Shown in pieces: positions 1 to 6,941 of a stretch of DNA of 6,953 nt (its first letter is position 1; every line of letters starts with the position of its first letter). The stretch is from Cytophagaceae bacterium. GTDB taxonomy: Bacteria > Bacteroidota > Bacteroidia > Cytophagales > Flexibacteraceae. The translations under genes and the position numbers were made by a program. The stretch covers positions 1 through 6,953 of the forward strand of contig CANHWS010000186.1 in the NCBI GenBank assembly GCA_947464365.1, in the 5' to 3' direction. The notes under the pieces were generated by a model that saw only the letters and a list, made by a program, of their open reading frames with translations, was not told the origin of the DNA and made no database searches.

Positions 1-1670
1 ACGACTGCATTCCGACCACCGCCCAAGGCCCTTACCTGTAGGTTTTTGACGTTCTTGTTGCCTGTAACCAAGACATTGGTCATCGGGTAGGACATGTTGG
101 TTCTGTTGGCATCCACTTGCAAACAACGGCTGTTACCAGTAAATTCATTGTCTTGATAGATGATGTTATGTGCACCTTCAGTGCGGTAAATGCCAATGGT
201 GGGATTGGTACAGTCATCACGATTGGAGGCGACTTTATTCCTCCTGATCGTGATGCCGTTGGGGTTGGTACCACCGCCATTTCCTTGGTCCATGATACCC
301 TCTCCGTCGATAGAGCCATATTGACCACTTTCAGGGAAATCAGCTGCTGAAACGAGCACTTCGTTATCCTCAATTAGTATGTCCCCACCACCATAGTCGA
401 TGCCGCGGTTTTCGTAAGTAGCTGAATAGTTCCGCTGAATCTCGGTGCCTGTCGTATTGAGAATACGTTTCTTAGGCGTTGCCCAAGTCCTTGATTCGTT
501 GATAGCTGTATCACGAATGATGTTACGCCTAATTCTCAATCCGTAACCAGCACACCAGATCCCTACCCTGTCGGTTTTGTAAACCCAATTGTCATCAATT
601 ACGAAACCTTTGGCATACAACGAAGGCTCTTCGTACGGATCAGGATACCATATCATTGGCTTTATCGTACGATTGCCGTTCTGAATGATCTTCTTGTTGC
701 GGTTCAGCGTGATGCCGTAGTGGGCAGAAAAATCAAAACGTGCATGCTCTCCCGAAATGACCTCAATAAAATTCACCGCGTTGACAGTACCGTTTGCTGG
801 CTGGCCGACGTTGCGATAATTATTGCAGGATGTACATCTGTTGCGGACTTTGTAACCTGGCTGATCATAGCTATCGGTTACGTGATCGTTAATTCGGTTA
901 TTGGCGATGATGGCGTTTTCACGCGCGTAAACGTCAATATTAGAAACGAAGTTGTAAAAGAACCGCTGCCAAGGCCTCATCTGATTAGGTCCGCTGAACA
1001 GTGCGGGCACGCGTGGATCCGGATAAGCGACATTGTTTGTCCGCGTTCCGAAAACGATCACATTACGAAGATTACCGAGTGGCTGGTAATTAGGTGTGGT
1101 GCCACCCGGATGGCTAGCCATTCCGACAGAGTCAAACAGCGGATGAAACTCAATGCCGGCCCTATTGATGTCAAGATTGACAACCCCAATGTTACGTGCA
1201 TCTGGGGTATTGGTAATCGTCTTGAATGCACTGGTAACCGGATAACCAGCACCACCGAATGCTGTCGTATCAAATAGGTATTGAGGGAACTCAAGACGGC
1301 TAGGGGGTTGGTAGCCTGCCACTTTTGCTGAGGTAATACCCGTAGGGTCATCACCTCTCAGGACCACCCCTGCTTTCAAAATCAAGGAGTCCGAGACAGT
1401 GTAAACACCGGTCGGGAAATAAACGATCCCACCACCAGATTGATTGGCAGCATCAATAGCCTGTTTAATGGCAGCCAAGTCATCCTGGTTGTCATTGGCA
1501 ACGGCACCATAAATGGTGACGTTAAAAACATTATTCCACCTGAGCACTTGTGTCCAATGCGAGGTTGGCGTATTAGGATAGAACGAGATGTAGGGGTTGT
1601 TGGTCGGCTGCGCTATGGTCCTGACAGCAAGCCCCAACAACAAAATCATGAGGTTCGTAAAGCGTTTCAT
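1..1670 (-). CDS. Secreted right-handed beta-helix protein, pectate-lyase-like superfamily (3' end outside window)
   Basis: I translated this frame across the whole stretch; it is open from the ATG at 1670 to the left edge, 556 codons without a stop, so the C-terminus is missing. Residues 1-20 look like a Sec signal peptide (basic MKRF, hydrophobic MILLLGLAV, cleavage after TIA, mature protein starting at Gln21). Residues 50-110 match the usual opening of Pectate_lyase_3-type proteins: YGAVAND, DLAAIKQAIDAAN, GGGIVYFPTGVY, then LILKAGVVLRG. From about 200 onward there are repeated beta-helix rungs of the form hydrophobic-x-hydrophobic-x-x-N (NAIIANNRI, GITLNRN, GLRIRRNII, DILIEDNEV, GITIRRNKV, NIIYQDNEF, NVLVTGNK). 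The fold is well supported, but the substrate is not: the same fold serves polysaccharide lyases, glycoside hydrolases and phage-type depolymerases, and I cannot pick out a catalytic set. A CxxC (279-282) sits in a loop. It lies 110 bases downstream of the OmpA-like gene on the same strand, so co-transcription is possible. No Shine-Dalgarno is present. A sorting domain could lie beyond the edge. Confidence 0.88.
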   Translation of the reverse strand, partial: MKRFTNLMILLLGLAVRTIAQPTNNPYISFYPNTPTSHWTQVLRWNNVFNVTIYGAVANDNQDDLAAIKQAIDAANQSGGGIVYFPTGVYTVSDSLILKAGVVLRGDDPTGITSAKVAGYQPPSRLEFPQYLFDTTAFGGAGYPVTSAFKTITNTPDARNIGVVNLDINRAGIEFHPLFDSVGMASHPGGTTPNYQPLGNLRNVIVFGTRTNNVAYPDPRVPALFSGPNQMRPWQRFFYNFVSNIDVYARENAIIANNRINDHVTDSYDQPGYKVRNRCTSCNNYRNVGQPANGTVNAVNFIEVISGEHARFDFSAHYGITLNRNKKIIQNGNRTIKPMIWYPDPYEEPSLYAKGFVIDDNWVYKTDRVGIWCAGYGLRIRRNIIRDTAINESRTWATPKKRILNTTGTEIQRNYSATYENRGIDYGGGDILIEDNEVLVSAADFPESGQYGSIDGEGIMDQGNGGGTNPNGITIRRNKVASNRDDCTNPTIGIYRTEGAHNIIYQDNEFTGNSRCLQVDANRTNMSYPMTNVLVTGNKNVKNLQVRALGGGRNAV

Positions 1671-1780
1671 GCGTTGGTTAATTTGGTTGGAGGTTTTATC
1701 TCACCTTAAATTACAAAGGCGAATATGGCACCTTCAACATTGAGATGCAATGCCTTGTAAGTTAATCCGCTAATCAATAG

Positions 1781-3778
1781 CTATTCCGCTCCCTTAACAG
1801 GATCCCCACTACGTTGCTCAACAATGATCGTAAACTCGACGCGCCTGTTGATCCGCCTATGCTCGTCCGTTTTTTCGTTCAGGATCAGCGGTTTGGCACT
1901 ACCAAAACCACTGGCTTCAATCCGCCGGGTTTTAACCTGACCAGTTTCCATCAGGTATTTTTTGATGGCCTCTGCCCTGTGTTTGCTTAACAGCAGATTA
2001 TCCTGTTTGTTGCCCTTCTGGTCAGTATGCCCATCGATCTTGAGTTTGCAGTTAGGGTTATCGAGCAGGAAGTTCCGGATATTGTTGAGGTCATTATACA
2101 TACTAGGCAAGATCTCGGCACTAGCCTCCAGGAACTCTAGCGATGGAAAACTGATCTTGACGTTTTTGATGCTACGAGCCCTTCGGTCGATAAAGGTATC
2201 CGTTTTGAGGAAAAACTTCTCTTCAATCCGGAAGAACTCATCCCCCTGAATAATGAGTAGGTAATTATTATTATTGATCAAGTCAAAATCAAAGCTGCCG
2301 TCAGGGCGCAAGAATTTGGGTGCCACCTCGATGCCGTTGTCAATATCGATCACCGATACGATCCCGGCAAATGGTTTACCTGTGCTATCAGTCAGGCGCC
2401 CACCAAATACGGTAGTGGCACGTGGTTGCGCGTCCATCGGCAGAGCAAAGCTGTATAGGTCCAAGTTACGGACAGTGCTATCCTCACTACGGGCATAATA
2501 GAGGTTTTTGGCCTTGCTATCGATCGTGAAGTAGTACTCATTGCCCCCACCATTAACCAAGGGGCCAATATTGCGAGGCTCCTGATAGCGCCCCCCACGG
2601 AGATAGGACTTGTAGATATCAAAGTTGCCAAAGTTGACAATATGGCCATCGCTGCTGAAGTACAATACGTTGTTCTCGCGGAACATAAAAGGGCTCGCCT
2701 CGTTTTTGCGGGTATTGATAACTGGTCCCATATTCTGAGCAATGCCCCAATCCGTTCCTTCAGAACGCACCGTAAACCAGATATCACTCATGCCAAAGCC
2801 ACCTAGCCGGTTGCTAGCAAAGTAGAGGGTATCCTCAGTAGGGCTTAGCGCAGGTTGCGAGTCCCAGCCCTTGCCATTAACATTAGCGCCAAGGTTGGTG
2901 ATATTGGTCCAGATCTTGCGGCGGGCATCCCAGTCGGCATAATAGATATCACAATTACCATAGCCCTCGGGCGCATCACATCGGGTGAAGTAGACGCGTT
3001 TGCCGTCCTTGCTCACGATGGCAGACCCTTCGTTATAGTTGCTATTGAGCTCTTTAATCGGCTCAGCATCCATCCAGTAGCCATACTTCTGGGTGCTGAA
3101 GAAAAGATCCTCGTTCACACGGCCATTATCAAGTCGGTTCCGTTTAGAGCTGAAAATCAGGGTGTCATCTGCAGCTGAAAGGGCTGGGCCGTAGTCCTCG
3201 GTTTTGCTATTGATGCCTTCACCCATGTTGATATAGACCTCACGCGGTGGCCGCAGGGTATCAATATGTTTGCGGTACTCGACCAAGTCATAATAAAACT
3301 TGAGCGACACATAGTTGTCAGCAAAACCCGCATTGAGCTTGTCATAATACCGACGAAGGGTATCAACCGTGCCTCGATGGTGCTTCAGGATTAGGCGATA
3401 CATACTTTTGGCTTTTGACTCCTGCCCTAGCTTTTCATAAAGCTGGCCAAGGCGCCAAAGCATGCGTGTCTCGTTGTAGAAATTCTGGATACCAAAGCTG
3501 CCGACATACTGCTCCATAAGGGGCAGCATTTCGTAGAACTTACCTTCACGCTCCAGCTCCAAGATTTTCTTGAGCTTGGCAGGGTCCCGATAACTGAAGA
3601 CCCTATTAAGGTTCGGGAACTGAAAGTGGAATGGTTCGTATGATGTGCGCTCCTTTACAACTTCGTCAAAGGATCTGACCACAAACTGCTTGTCTTCAGG
3701 AGATTGCGCCATGGCTACTCCCGTCAGGAGCAGACCCCATACCAATCCCCAGAAAAAGCGCAACTTGTGCAACACCAT
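1781..3778 (-). CDS. PorE-like OmpA-family protein: TPR, five-bladed PD40 propeller, regulatory domain, OmpA_C
   Basis: This is a 665-residue envelope protein. Residues 1-24 form a signal peptide ending AMA before Gln25, with no lipobox cysteine. Residues about 65-175 are helical and TPR-like (YEMLPLMEQY, LGQLYEKLGQESKAKSMY). Residues 205-445 hold five PD40 blades; each pairs a TLYFxS-type strand with a DIY-type strand (DLFFST, CDIYYA, SDIWFT, FDIYKS, LDLYSF). Residues 455-530 resemble a carboxypeptidase-regulatory-like beta sandwich (GGRLTDSTGKPFAG, PDGSFDFDL). Residues 545-655 are an OmpA C-terminal peptidoglycan-binding domain (DGHTDQKGN, LLLSKHRAEAIKKYL, GFGSAKP, NRRVEF). This order matches PorE (PG1058) of Porphyromonas gingivalis, a T9SS component thought to link the outer membrane to the cell wall. 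Bacteroidota carry several paralogues with this layout, so PorE itself is not proven and no symbol is given. Cys266 and Cys276 in blade 2 could form a disulfide. The ATG at 3778 begins the signal peptide directly and lacks a Shine-Dalgarno. Confidence 0.93.
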   Translation of the reverse strand: MVLHKLRFFWGLVWGLLLTGVAMAQSPEDKQFVVRSFDEVVKERTSYEPFHFQFPNLNRVFSYRDPAKLKKILELEREGKFYEMLPLMEQYVGSFGIQNFYNETRMLWRLGQLYEKLGQESKAKSMYRLILKHHRGTVDTLRRYYDKLNAGFADNYVSLKFYYDLVEYRKHIDTLRPPREVYINMGEGINSKTEDYGPALSAADDTLIFSSKRNRLDNGRVNEDLFFSTQKYGYWMDAEPIKELNSNYNEGSAIVSKDGKRVYFTRCDAPEGYGNCDIYYADWDARRKIWTNITNLGANVNGKGWDSQPALSPTEDTLYFASNRLGGFGMSDIWFTVRSEGTDWGIAQNMGPVINTRKNEASPFMFRENNVLYFSSDGHIVNFGNFDIYKSYLRGGRYQEPRNIGPLVNGGGNEYYFTIDSKAKNLYYARSEDSTVRNLDLYSFALPMDAQPRATTVFGGRLTDSTGKPFAGIVSVIDIDNGIEVAPKFLRPDGSFDFDLINNNNYLLIIQGDEFFRIEEKFFLKTDTFIDRRARSIKNVKISFPSLEFLEASAEILPSMYNDLNNIRNFLLDNPNCKLKIDGHTDQKGNKQDNLLLSKHRAEAIKKYLMETGQVKTRRIEASGFGSAKPLILNEKTDEHRRINRRVEFTIIVEQRSGDPVKGAE

Positions 3779-3845
3779 CAGTATTTTGCTGTCTGTAAAC
3801 CCTAGGCTGCGGTCATTCGTCCGAAAACCTATCCTTTCTAACAGG

Positions 3846-3878
3846 GCAATATAGACCCAAAAGCAGGAAATAGCTCAA
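3846..3878 (-). promoter_or_regulatory. Weak candidate promoter for the PorE-like gene
   Basis: Read on the minus strand, TTG (3878-3876) is followed after 22 bases by TATATTGC (3853-3846). That is an imperfect match to the Bacteroidota -33 TTG / -7 TAnnTTTG pattern, and it would leave an untranslated leader of roughly 60 bases. A second -7-like element, TAGGTTTT (3831-3824), matches better but has no TTG at a good distance (15 or 26 bases). The gene needs a promoter somewhere here; which element is used is a guess. Confidence 0.2.
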
Positions 3879-3924
3879 TATTAGCAGATTAAATTGCGAA
3901 AAAGACAAAAAATGAGCTTATTTG

Positions 3925-3968
3925 CCTAGGTTCGAAGGCCAACTAATTAGCCCGAATTAGGTACCTAG
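3925..3968. repeat. Cluster of short palindromes and nested inverted repeats
   Basis: In 44 bases there are CCTAGG (3925-3930), TTCGAA (3931-3936), CTAATTAG (3943-3950) and GGTACC (3960-3965). Two nested inverted repeats are also present: CTAGGT (3926-3931) with ACCTAG (3963-3968), and CTAATT (3943-3948) with AATTAG (3955-3960) around a six-base loop. The stems are only 6 bp and the inner loop is lopsided (11 versus 2 bases), so a stable cruciform or hairpin is doubtful. Its place between divergent genes would suit a regulator-binding site; that is inference. Confidence 0.4.
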
Positions 3969-3998
3969 CTGGCTGACTTTAGACCAAAATAGCTATCA

Positions 3999-4034
3999 TT
4001 GGCCACCGATAGTTGGCACACTATCTTATACTTG
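3999..4034 (+). promoter_or_regulatory. Candidate promoter for the alpha/beta-hydrolase gene
   Basis: TTG (3999-4001) is followed after 20 bases by TATCTTAT (4022-4029), which overlaps TATACTTG (4027-4034). The latter differs by one base from the TAnnTTTG -7 consensus of Bacteroidota but sits 25 bases from the TTG. Either would start transcription about 35-45 bases upstream of the ATG at 4079, and therefore downstream of the in-frame TTG at 4013, which supports the ATG as the true start. Confidence 0.35.
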
Positions 4035-4078
4035 ACTTTCGTTCTGGGTACAATCCTATCAACGTCCATATCCTACTG

Positions 4079-4876
4079 ATGACCCACCTCAAAAGCACCC
4101 TCTTGGTTTGTTTGTTCGCCCTGATAGCCCCTTTGGCCATGGCACAGTCCGAAAATCAGCTACCGATCGAGTTCAAATCAGGTGCCTATATCCTCAAGGA
4201 TGCTAAAACTGGCCTGACAGATACCCTACCCTATCAAGTGGTACTGCCAGACAACTTCCAGCCAGGTAATACCTATCCACTGATGGTTTTGCTGCATGGG
4301 TCTGGCGAGCGAGGGATGGATAACCAAGCCCAGCTCAAGCACTTTTTGCCGCTGGTCAACAACGGTGCTGTGCGGCGCAAGTATCCTTTCATCTACGTGA
4401 TACCGCAATGCCCAAGAGGCAAGTCTTGGTCCCACCTTGTTTTTGCACGCGACTCCGCCTCCTTCCAGATGCCCAAGCAACCAACCCGCCCCCTCCAGAT
4501 GGTCAACGGGCTGGTGCAACAGCTCGGGCTGGTGTATAAACTTGACAGCAAACACCAATACATTAGCGGCCTGTCAATGGGTGGCTTTGGTACGCTTGAG
4601 TTTGTTGCCTTTTATCCAAAAGTTTTCAAGGCAGCACTGCCAGTTTGCGGCGGTGTCCATCCCGACCTATACAACAGGGTAGGCAAAACGCCTCTTTGGG
4701 TCTTCCATGGCGATGCGGACAAAGTGGTCAAAGTTGGGTTCAGCCGCCGCTTGGTAGATGCCCTGCGCGACCGTGGTGGCAAGGTCGTCTATACCGAGCT
4801 CCCGGGTGTACAACATGATAGCTGGGTGGCCGCCTATAGCAACCCGCTTTGGCTGGACTGGATGTGGGCGCAGTAG
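4079..4876 (+). CDS. Periplasmic alpha/beta-hydrolase, predicted peptidase/esterase type
   Basis: A 265-residue protein counted from the ATG at 4079. The frame can be extended to a TTG at 4013, but the ATG places a clean signal peptide at the N-terminus (MTHLKSTLLVCLFALIAPLA, cleavage after AMA, mature Gln23), so it is preferred. The protein has the full landmarks of a serine hydrolase. The oxyanion-side motif HGSGERG is at 73-79, the nucleophile elbow GLSMGG puts Ser166 at its centre, Asp214 lies in FHGDADKVV, and His246 lies in PGVQHDSW. HGSGERG followed by this spacing is typical of the 'predicted peptidase' (COG4099, prolyl-oligopeptidase/dienelactone-hydrolase-like) group, which also includes secreted carbohydrate esterases. 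The chemistry is hydrolysis of an ester or possibly peptide bond; the substrate is not visible. Size fits a bare catalytic domain, and there is no binding module or T9SS tail, so the periplasm is the likely location. It is divergent from the PorE-like gene and 138 bases before the next gene. No Shine-Dalgarno is present. Confidence 0.9.
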   Translation: MTHLKSTLLVCLFALIAPLAMAQSENQLPIEFKSGAYILKDAKTGLTDTLPYQVVLPDNFQPGNTYPLMVLLHGSGERGMDNQAQLKHFLPLVNNGAVRRKYPFIYVIPQCPRGKSWSHLVFARDSASFQMPKQPTRPLQMVNGLVQQLGLVYKLDSKHQYISGLSMGGFGTLEFVAFYPKVFKAALPVCGGVHPDLYNRVGKTPLWVFHGDADKVVKVGFSRRLVDALRDRGGKVVYTELPGVQHDSWVAAYSNPLWLDWMWAQ

Positions 4877-4894
4877 AAATAGTAGTTAGTTGAT

Positions 4895-4916
4895 GGGTAC
4901 TTGAATTCTGTAACCC
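4895..4916 (+). terminator. Possible hairpin after the hydrolase gene
   Basis: GGGTAC (4895-4900) can pair with GTAACCC (4910-4916) with one bulged base and a nine-base loop, 18 bases after the stop codon. The nearest T-run (4935-4940) is about 18 bases further on, not directly at the stem, so this is not a textbook intrinsic terminator. Confidence 0.2.
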
Positions 4917-4943
4917 CGCTAATATTTCCCACTATTTTTTGTT

Positions 4944-4974
4944 TTGCATTATACAGTCATTTGTCCTATGTTTA
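4944..4974 (+). promoter_or_regulatory. Candidate Bacteroidota-type promoter for the T9SS cargo gene
   Basis: TTG (4944-4946, within GTTTTG) is followed after exactly 20 bases by TATGTTTA (4967-4974), one base away from the TAnnTTTG -7 consensus. Spacing suits the phylum's primary sigma factor. Transcription would begin near 4980 and give a leader of about 35 bases to the ATG at 5015. It is the best promoter match in the window and suggests the cargo gene is transcribed independently of the hydrolase. Confidence 0.45.
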
Positions 4975-5014
4975 CTAGCTCAATGCTCTATGTGTATCGA
5001 CAGGGCATTGTGCT

Positions 5015-6880
5015 ATGGATATGAGGTCATTACTTAGAAACAGTCAGGCGTTAACGAAAGGGATACTGATTGCACTTTTGGTATTGTATGGATCAATCAA
5101 TGCCATTGCTGCCTACGACAGTGGCGGATCGATTACCTACACCCACATTTCCGGCCTGACCTATCGGGTGACCCTGATGCTGTATTATGATTGTGCAGGC
5201 ATCAATATGGGTTCAATGAGCATTGACGTATCCGAAGGTCGATGTGGGAATGTGGTTCTGAGAACACCACTTGTCAGTCCTGCAAGGCTAGATACACAAT
5301 CAAATAATCCACCGAGCTACCCAAGCCGATTTCTCTGCACCAGTGGAATTAATCCGCAGTATCCTGAAACCCGCACCAATTTTAGGATGGCAACTTACAT
5401 CTGGACAGTCACCCTGCCTAGCCGTCGGGCGGATTGGTGTTTTGGTTATGCGAGTGGTGCAAGGGCCGATATTGGCAATTTGGGCAATGGAAGCAGCGGT
5501 AATTATTATTTAGAGGCTAGGCTCAATAATCTTGACGTCCAGAGTAATACTTCGGCCCAAATCAATACGGTCGATTATACTAACCCCTATATATGTGTAG
5601 ACCAGCCTTATTTTCGGTCTTTTGCAGCTGTTGACCCTGATGGGGACTCCTTGGCCTATTCGATGATCGAACCGATGTTGACATGCTCAACTCGGACATC
5701 CTATGCCAACTATCCGGCCCGGTTTTACATTGATACCAACCAAGTACCCAATCTATTGGGTCAACTACCAGCCGGGACCTATTCGGCTACCAACCCGATC
5801 CAATCCTTTGATCTGATCCCGAATCCGACCCGTATCGTGAATACGTTTCGGCTTGATGGTTCAACAGGTGGATTTTCCTTCAGACCAAGGTTCTACACAC
5901 CTGCAGCCAATCGTTTTGATGGCTTGAATCACTATGCAATGGCTGTCAAGGTACAAGAATTCCGACGCTTGGGTGCAGGGGCAGCAGTACTAGTTGGTGA
6001 AACCATGCAAGAGTTCTTTGTGATCGTGCGGGATTGCGGTGCTAACCGCCCACCTTTTCTTGATAACGCCAGAGCAACCAACCTCAATCCACTAGCTCGG
6101 GTATTAATGCCAGACTCGTCAACTATCGAGGTACGGGTGGCAGGGTGCAACAGCCAAACCATTTTAGTCCCATTCCGCGACCCCAATGTGGGAAGCAATG
6201 TATCGGTGCGTTATGACACTAGGCAGCGGCCAAGCTTTGTCAATAGCATCAGTATCGTGGGCCAGAACACGATTGGAGCACAGCTATCCCTGTCTCTCGG
6301 ACCATTGACAGGCACTACTAAGGCTAACTTCGATCTGCCGATCAGGTTAACGGATGACAATATTCCGATGGTAGGCTTTCGATCTTTCCTTCTGCGTCTA
6401 AAGATTGATGGGGATAGCGCCGGTGCACAGATAACCGTCCTTGGCAACCAACTTACTACAACAAACATACCAGGCGCATTATACCAATGGTTCCTTAATG
6501 GGGCACCGATCCAAGGGGCTACAAGTCCAAGCCTAACATTTGGCCTAGACGGCAATTATAGAGTCAGGGTTACAGACCAAAATTGCGTCACTAGTGGATT
6601 CTATTCTGTAATAACCCAGCTCTCACCTGCCCAACTCCTCTCCCAAATCAGCCTCTACCCCAACCCAGCGATCCATCGCACCACCATCAAAGCCATCACA
6701 GATGTTTGGGCCAAGGTTCAATCAGTCGAAGTGGTTAACGCCCTTGGCCAAGTGATCTTGAGCATACCAGCACAAGATGCCGATGGCCAAATGACCTTGC
6801 CGGTAACTGGGCTCAAAAGTGGGCACTACTGGCTGCGCTTTGCTGGCCTAGGTATTGGTAAAGTGTTGGTGGTGGAGTAA
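5015..6880 (+). CDS. T9SS cargo protein with C-terminal sorting domain and uncharacterised N-terminal region
   Basis: A 621-residue exported protein. Residues about 15-33 are a signal peptide (hydrophobic GILIALLVLYGSI, cleavage near AIA/A). Residues 37-62 (GGSITYTHISG, TLMLYYDCAG) resemble the opening of a widespread but uncharacterised Bacteroidota family with the pattern GGxITWxC...LTLYRDCxG, often found on very long gliding-motility-associated surface proteins. The same family's YICVDQP followed by DPDGDSLAYSMI is at 192-218. Residues 485-525 look Ig/PKD-like (YQWFLNGAPIQGATS, GNYRVRVTDQNC). Residues 547-621 are a T9SS type A sorting domain: LYPNPA, VEVVNALGQVI, LPVTGLKSGHYWLR, ending KVLVVE. 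The protein should cross the outer membrane by the T9SS and be released or attached at the cell surface after tail removal. Nine cysteines in the mature part (60, 77, 108, 142, 194, 224, 341, 378, 524) suggest disulfides. No catalytic motif was seen; adhesion or surface-layer roles are possible but unproven. ATG at 5015 is chosen; a second ATG at 5021 is equally possible. Confidence 0.9.
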   Translation: MDMRSLLRNSQALTKGILIALLVLYGSINAIAAYDSGGSITYTHISGLTYRVTLMLYYDCAGINMGSMSIDVSEGRCGNVVLRTPLVSPARLDTQSNNPPSYPSRFLCTSGINPQYPETRTNFRMATYIWTVTLPSRRADWCFGYASGARADIGNLGNGSSGNYYLEARLNNLDVQSNTSAQINTVDYTNPYICVDQPYFRSFAAVDPDGDSLAYSMIEPMLTCSTRTSYANYPARFYIDTNQVPNLLGQLPAGTYSATNPIQSFDLIPNPTRIVNTFRLDGSTGGFSFRPRFYTPAANRFDGLNHYAMAVKVQEFRRLGAGAAVLVGETMQEFFVIVRDCGANRPPFLDNARATNLNPLARVLMPDSSTIEVRVAGCNSQTILVPFRDPNVGSNVSVRYDTRQRPSFVNSISIVGQNTIGAQLSLSLGPLTGTTKANFDLPIRLTDDNIPMVGFRSFLLRLKIDGDSAGAQITVLGNQLTTTNIPGALYQWFLNGAPIQGATSPSLTFGLDGNYRVRVTDQNCVTSGFYSVITQLSPAQLLSQISLYPNPAIHRTTIKAITDVWAKVQSVEVVNALGQVILSIPAQDADGQMTLPVTGLKSGHYWLRFAGLGIGKVLVVE

Positions 6881-6914
6881 ATCTTGCCAGAAACAGGTAG
6901 TAAGGCCAAGGAGT

Positions 6915-6941
6915 AAAGTTTTGAGACCGCCTTCCAACTTT
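6915..6941 (+). terminator. Weak hairpin after the T9SS cargo gene
   Basis: AAAGTT (6915-6920) can pair with AACTTT (6936-6941) across a 15-base loop, followed by TTGTTGTGTT. The stem is short and A/T-rich and the loop long, so a terminator here is only a possibility. Nothing else was seen between the stop codon and the right edge. Confidence 0.18.

Larger units (their letters stand above)
3779..4078. other. Divergent intergenic region
   Basis: These 300 bases lie between two divergently read genes (the PorE-like protein to the left, the alpha/beta-hydrolase to the right). I see no credible coding frame. They contain candidate promoters in both directions, an A-rich stretch around 3895-3912, and a run of short palindromes at 3925-3968. 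This is the natural site for shared or separate control of the two genes, but no known operator was recognised. Confidence 0.6.

Noticed and set aside
720..1277. A 185-codon open frame on the plus strand inside the beta-helix gene
   Set aside because: It lies wholly antisense to a continuous 556-codon frame with a signal peptide and beta-helix repeats, and its translation has no recognisable domain. It is a by-product of codon usage on the other strand.
1714..1721. CGCCTTTG (minus strand) as a -7 element for the beta-helix gene
   Set aside because: It lacks the TA half of the consensus, and the TTG candidates are 13 or 26 bases away, outside the usual range.
1738..1752. CATTG-AGATG-CAATG hairpin between the PorE-like and beta-helix genes as a terminator
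   Set aside because: The stem is 5 bp with no T-run on the transcribed side; with a 110-base gap, read-through into the beta-helix gene remains possible.
2392..3178. Open frames of 131 codons (minus, 2392-2787) and 107 codons (plus, 2855-3178) inside the PorE-like gene
   Set aside because: Both overlap the PD40 propeller in other frames, and the propeller motifs in the main frame are unmistakable.
4013..4078. N-terminal extension of the hydrolase from a TTG at 4013
   Set aside because: It would bury the signal peptide behind 22 residues, and the candidate -7 elements lie downstream of the TTG. The ATG at 4079 gives a standard signal peptide.
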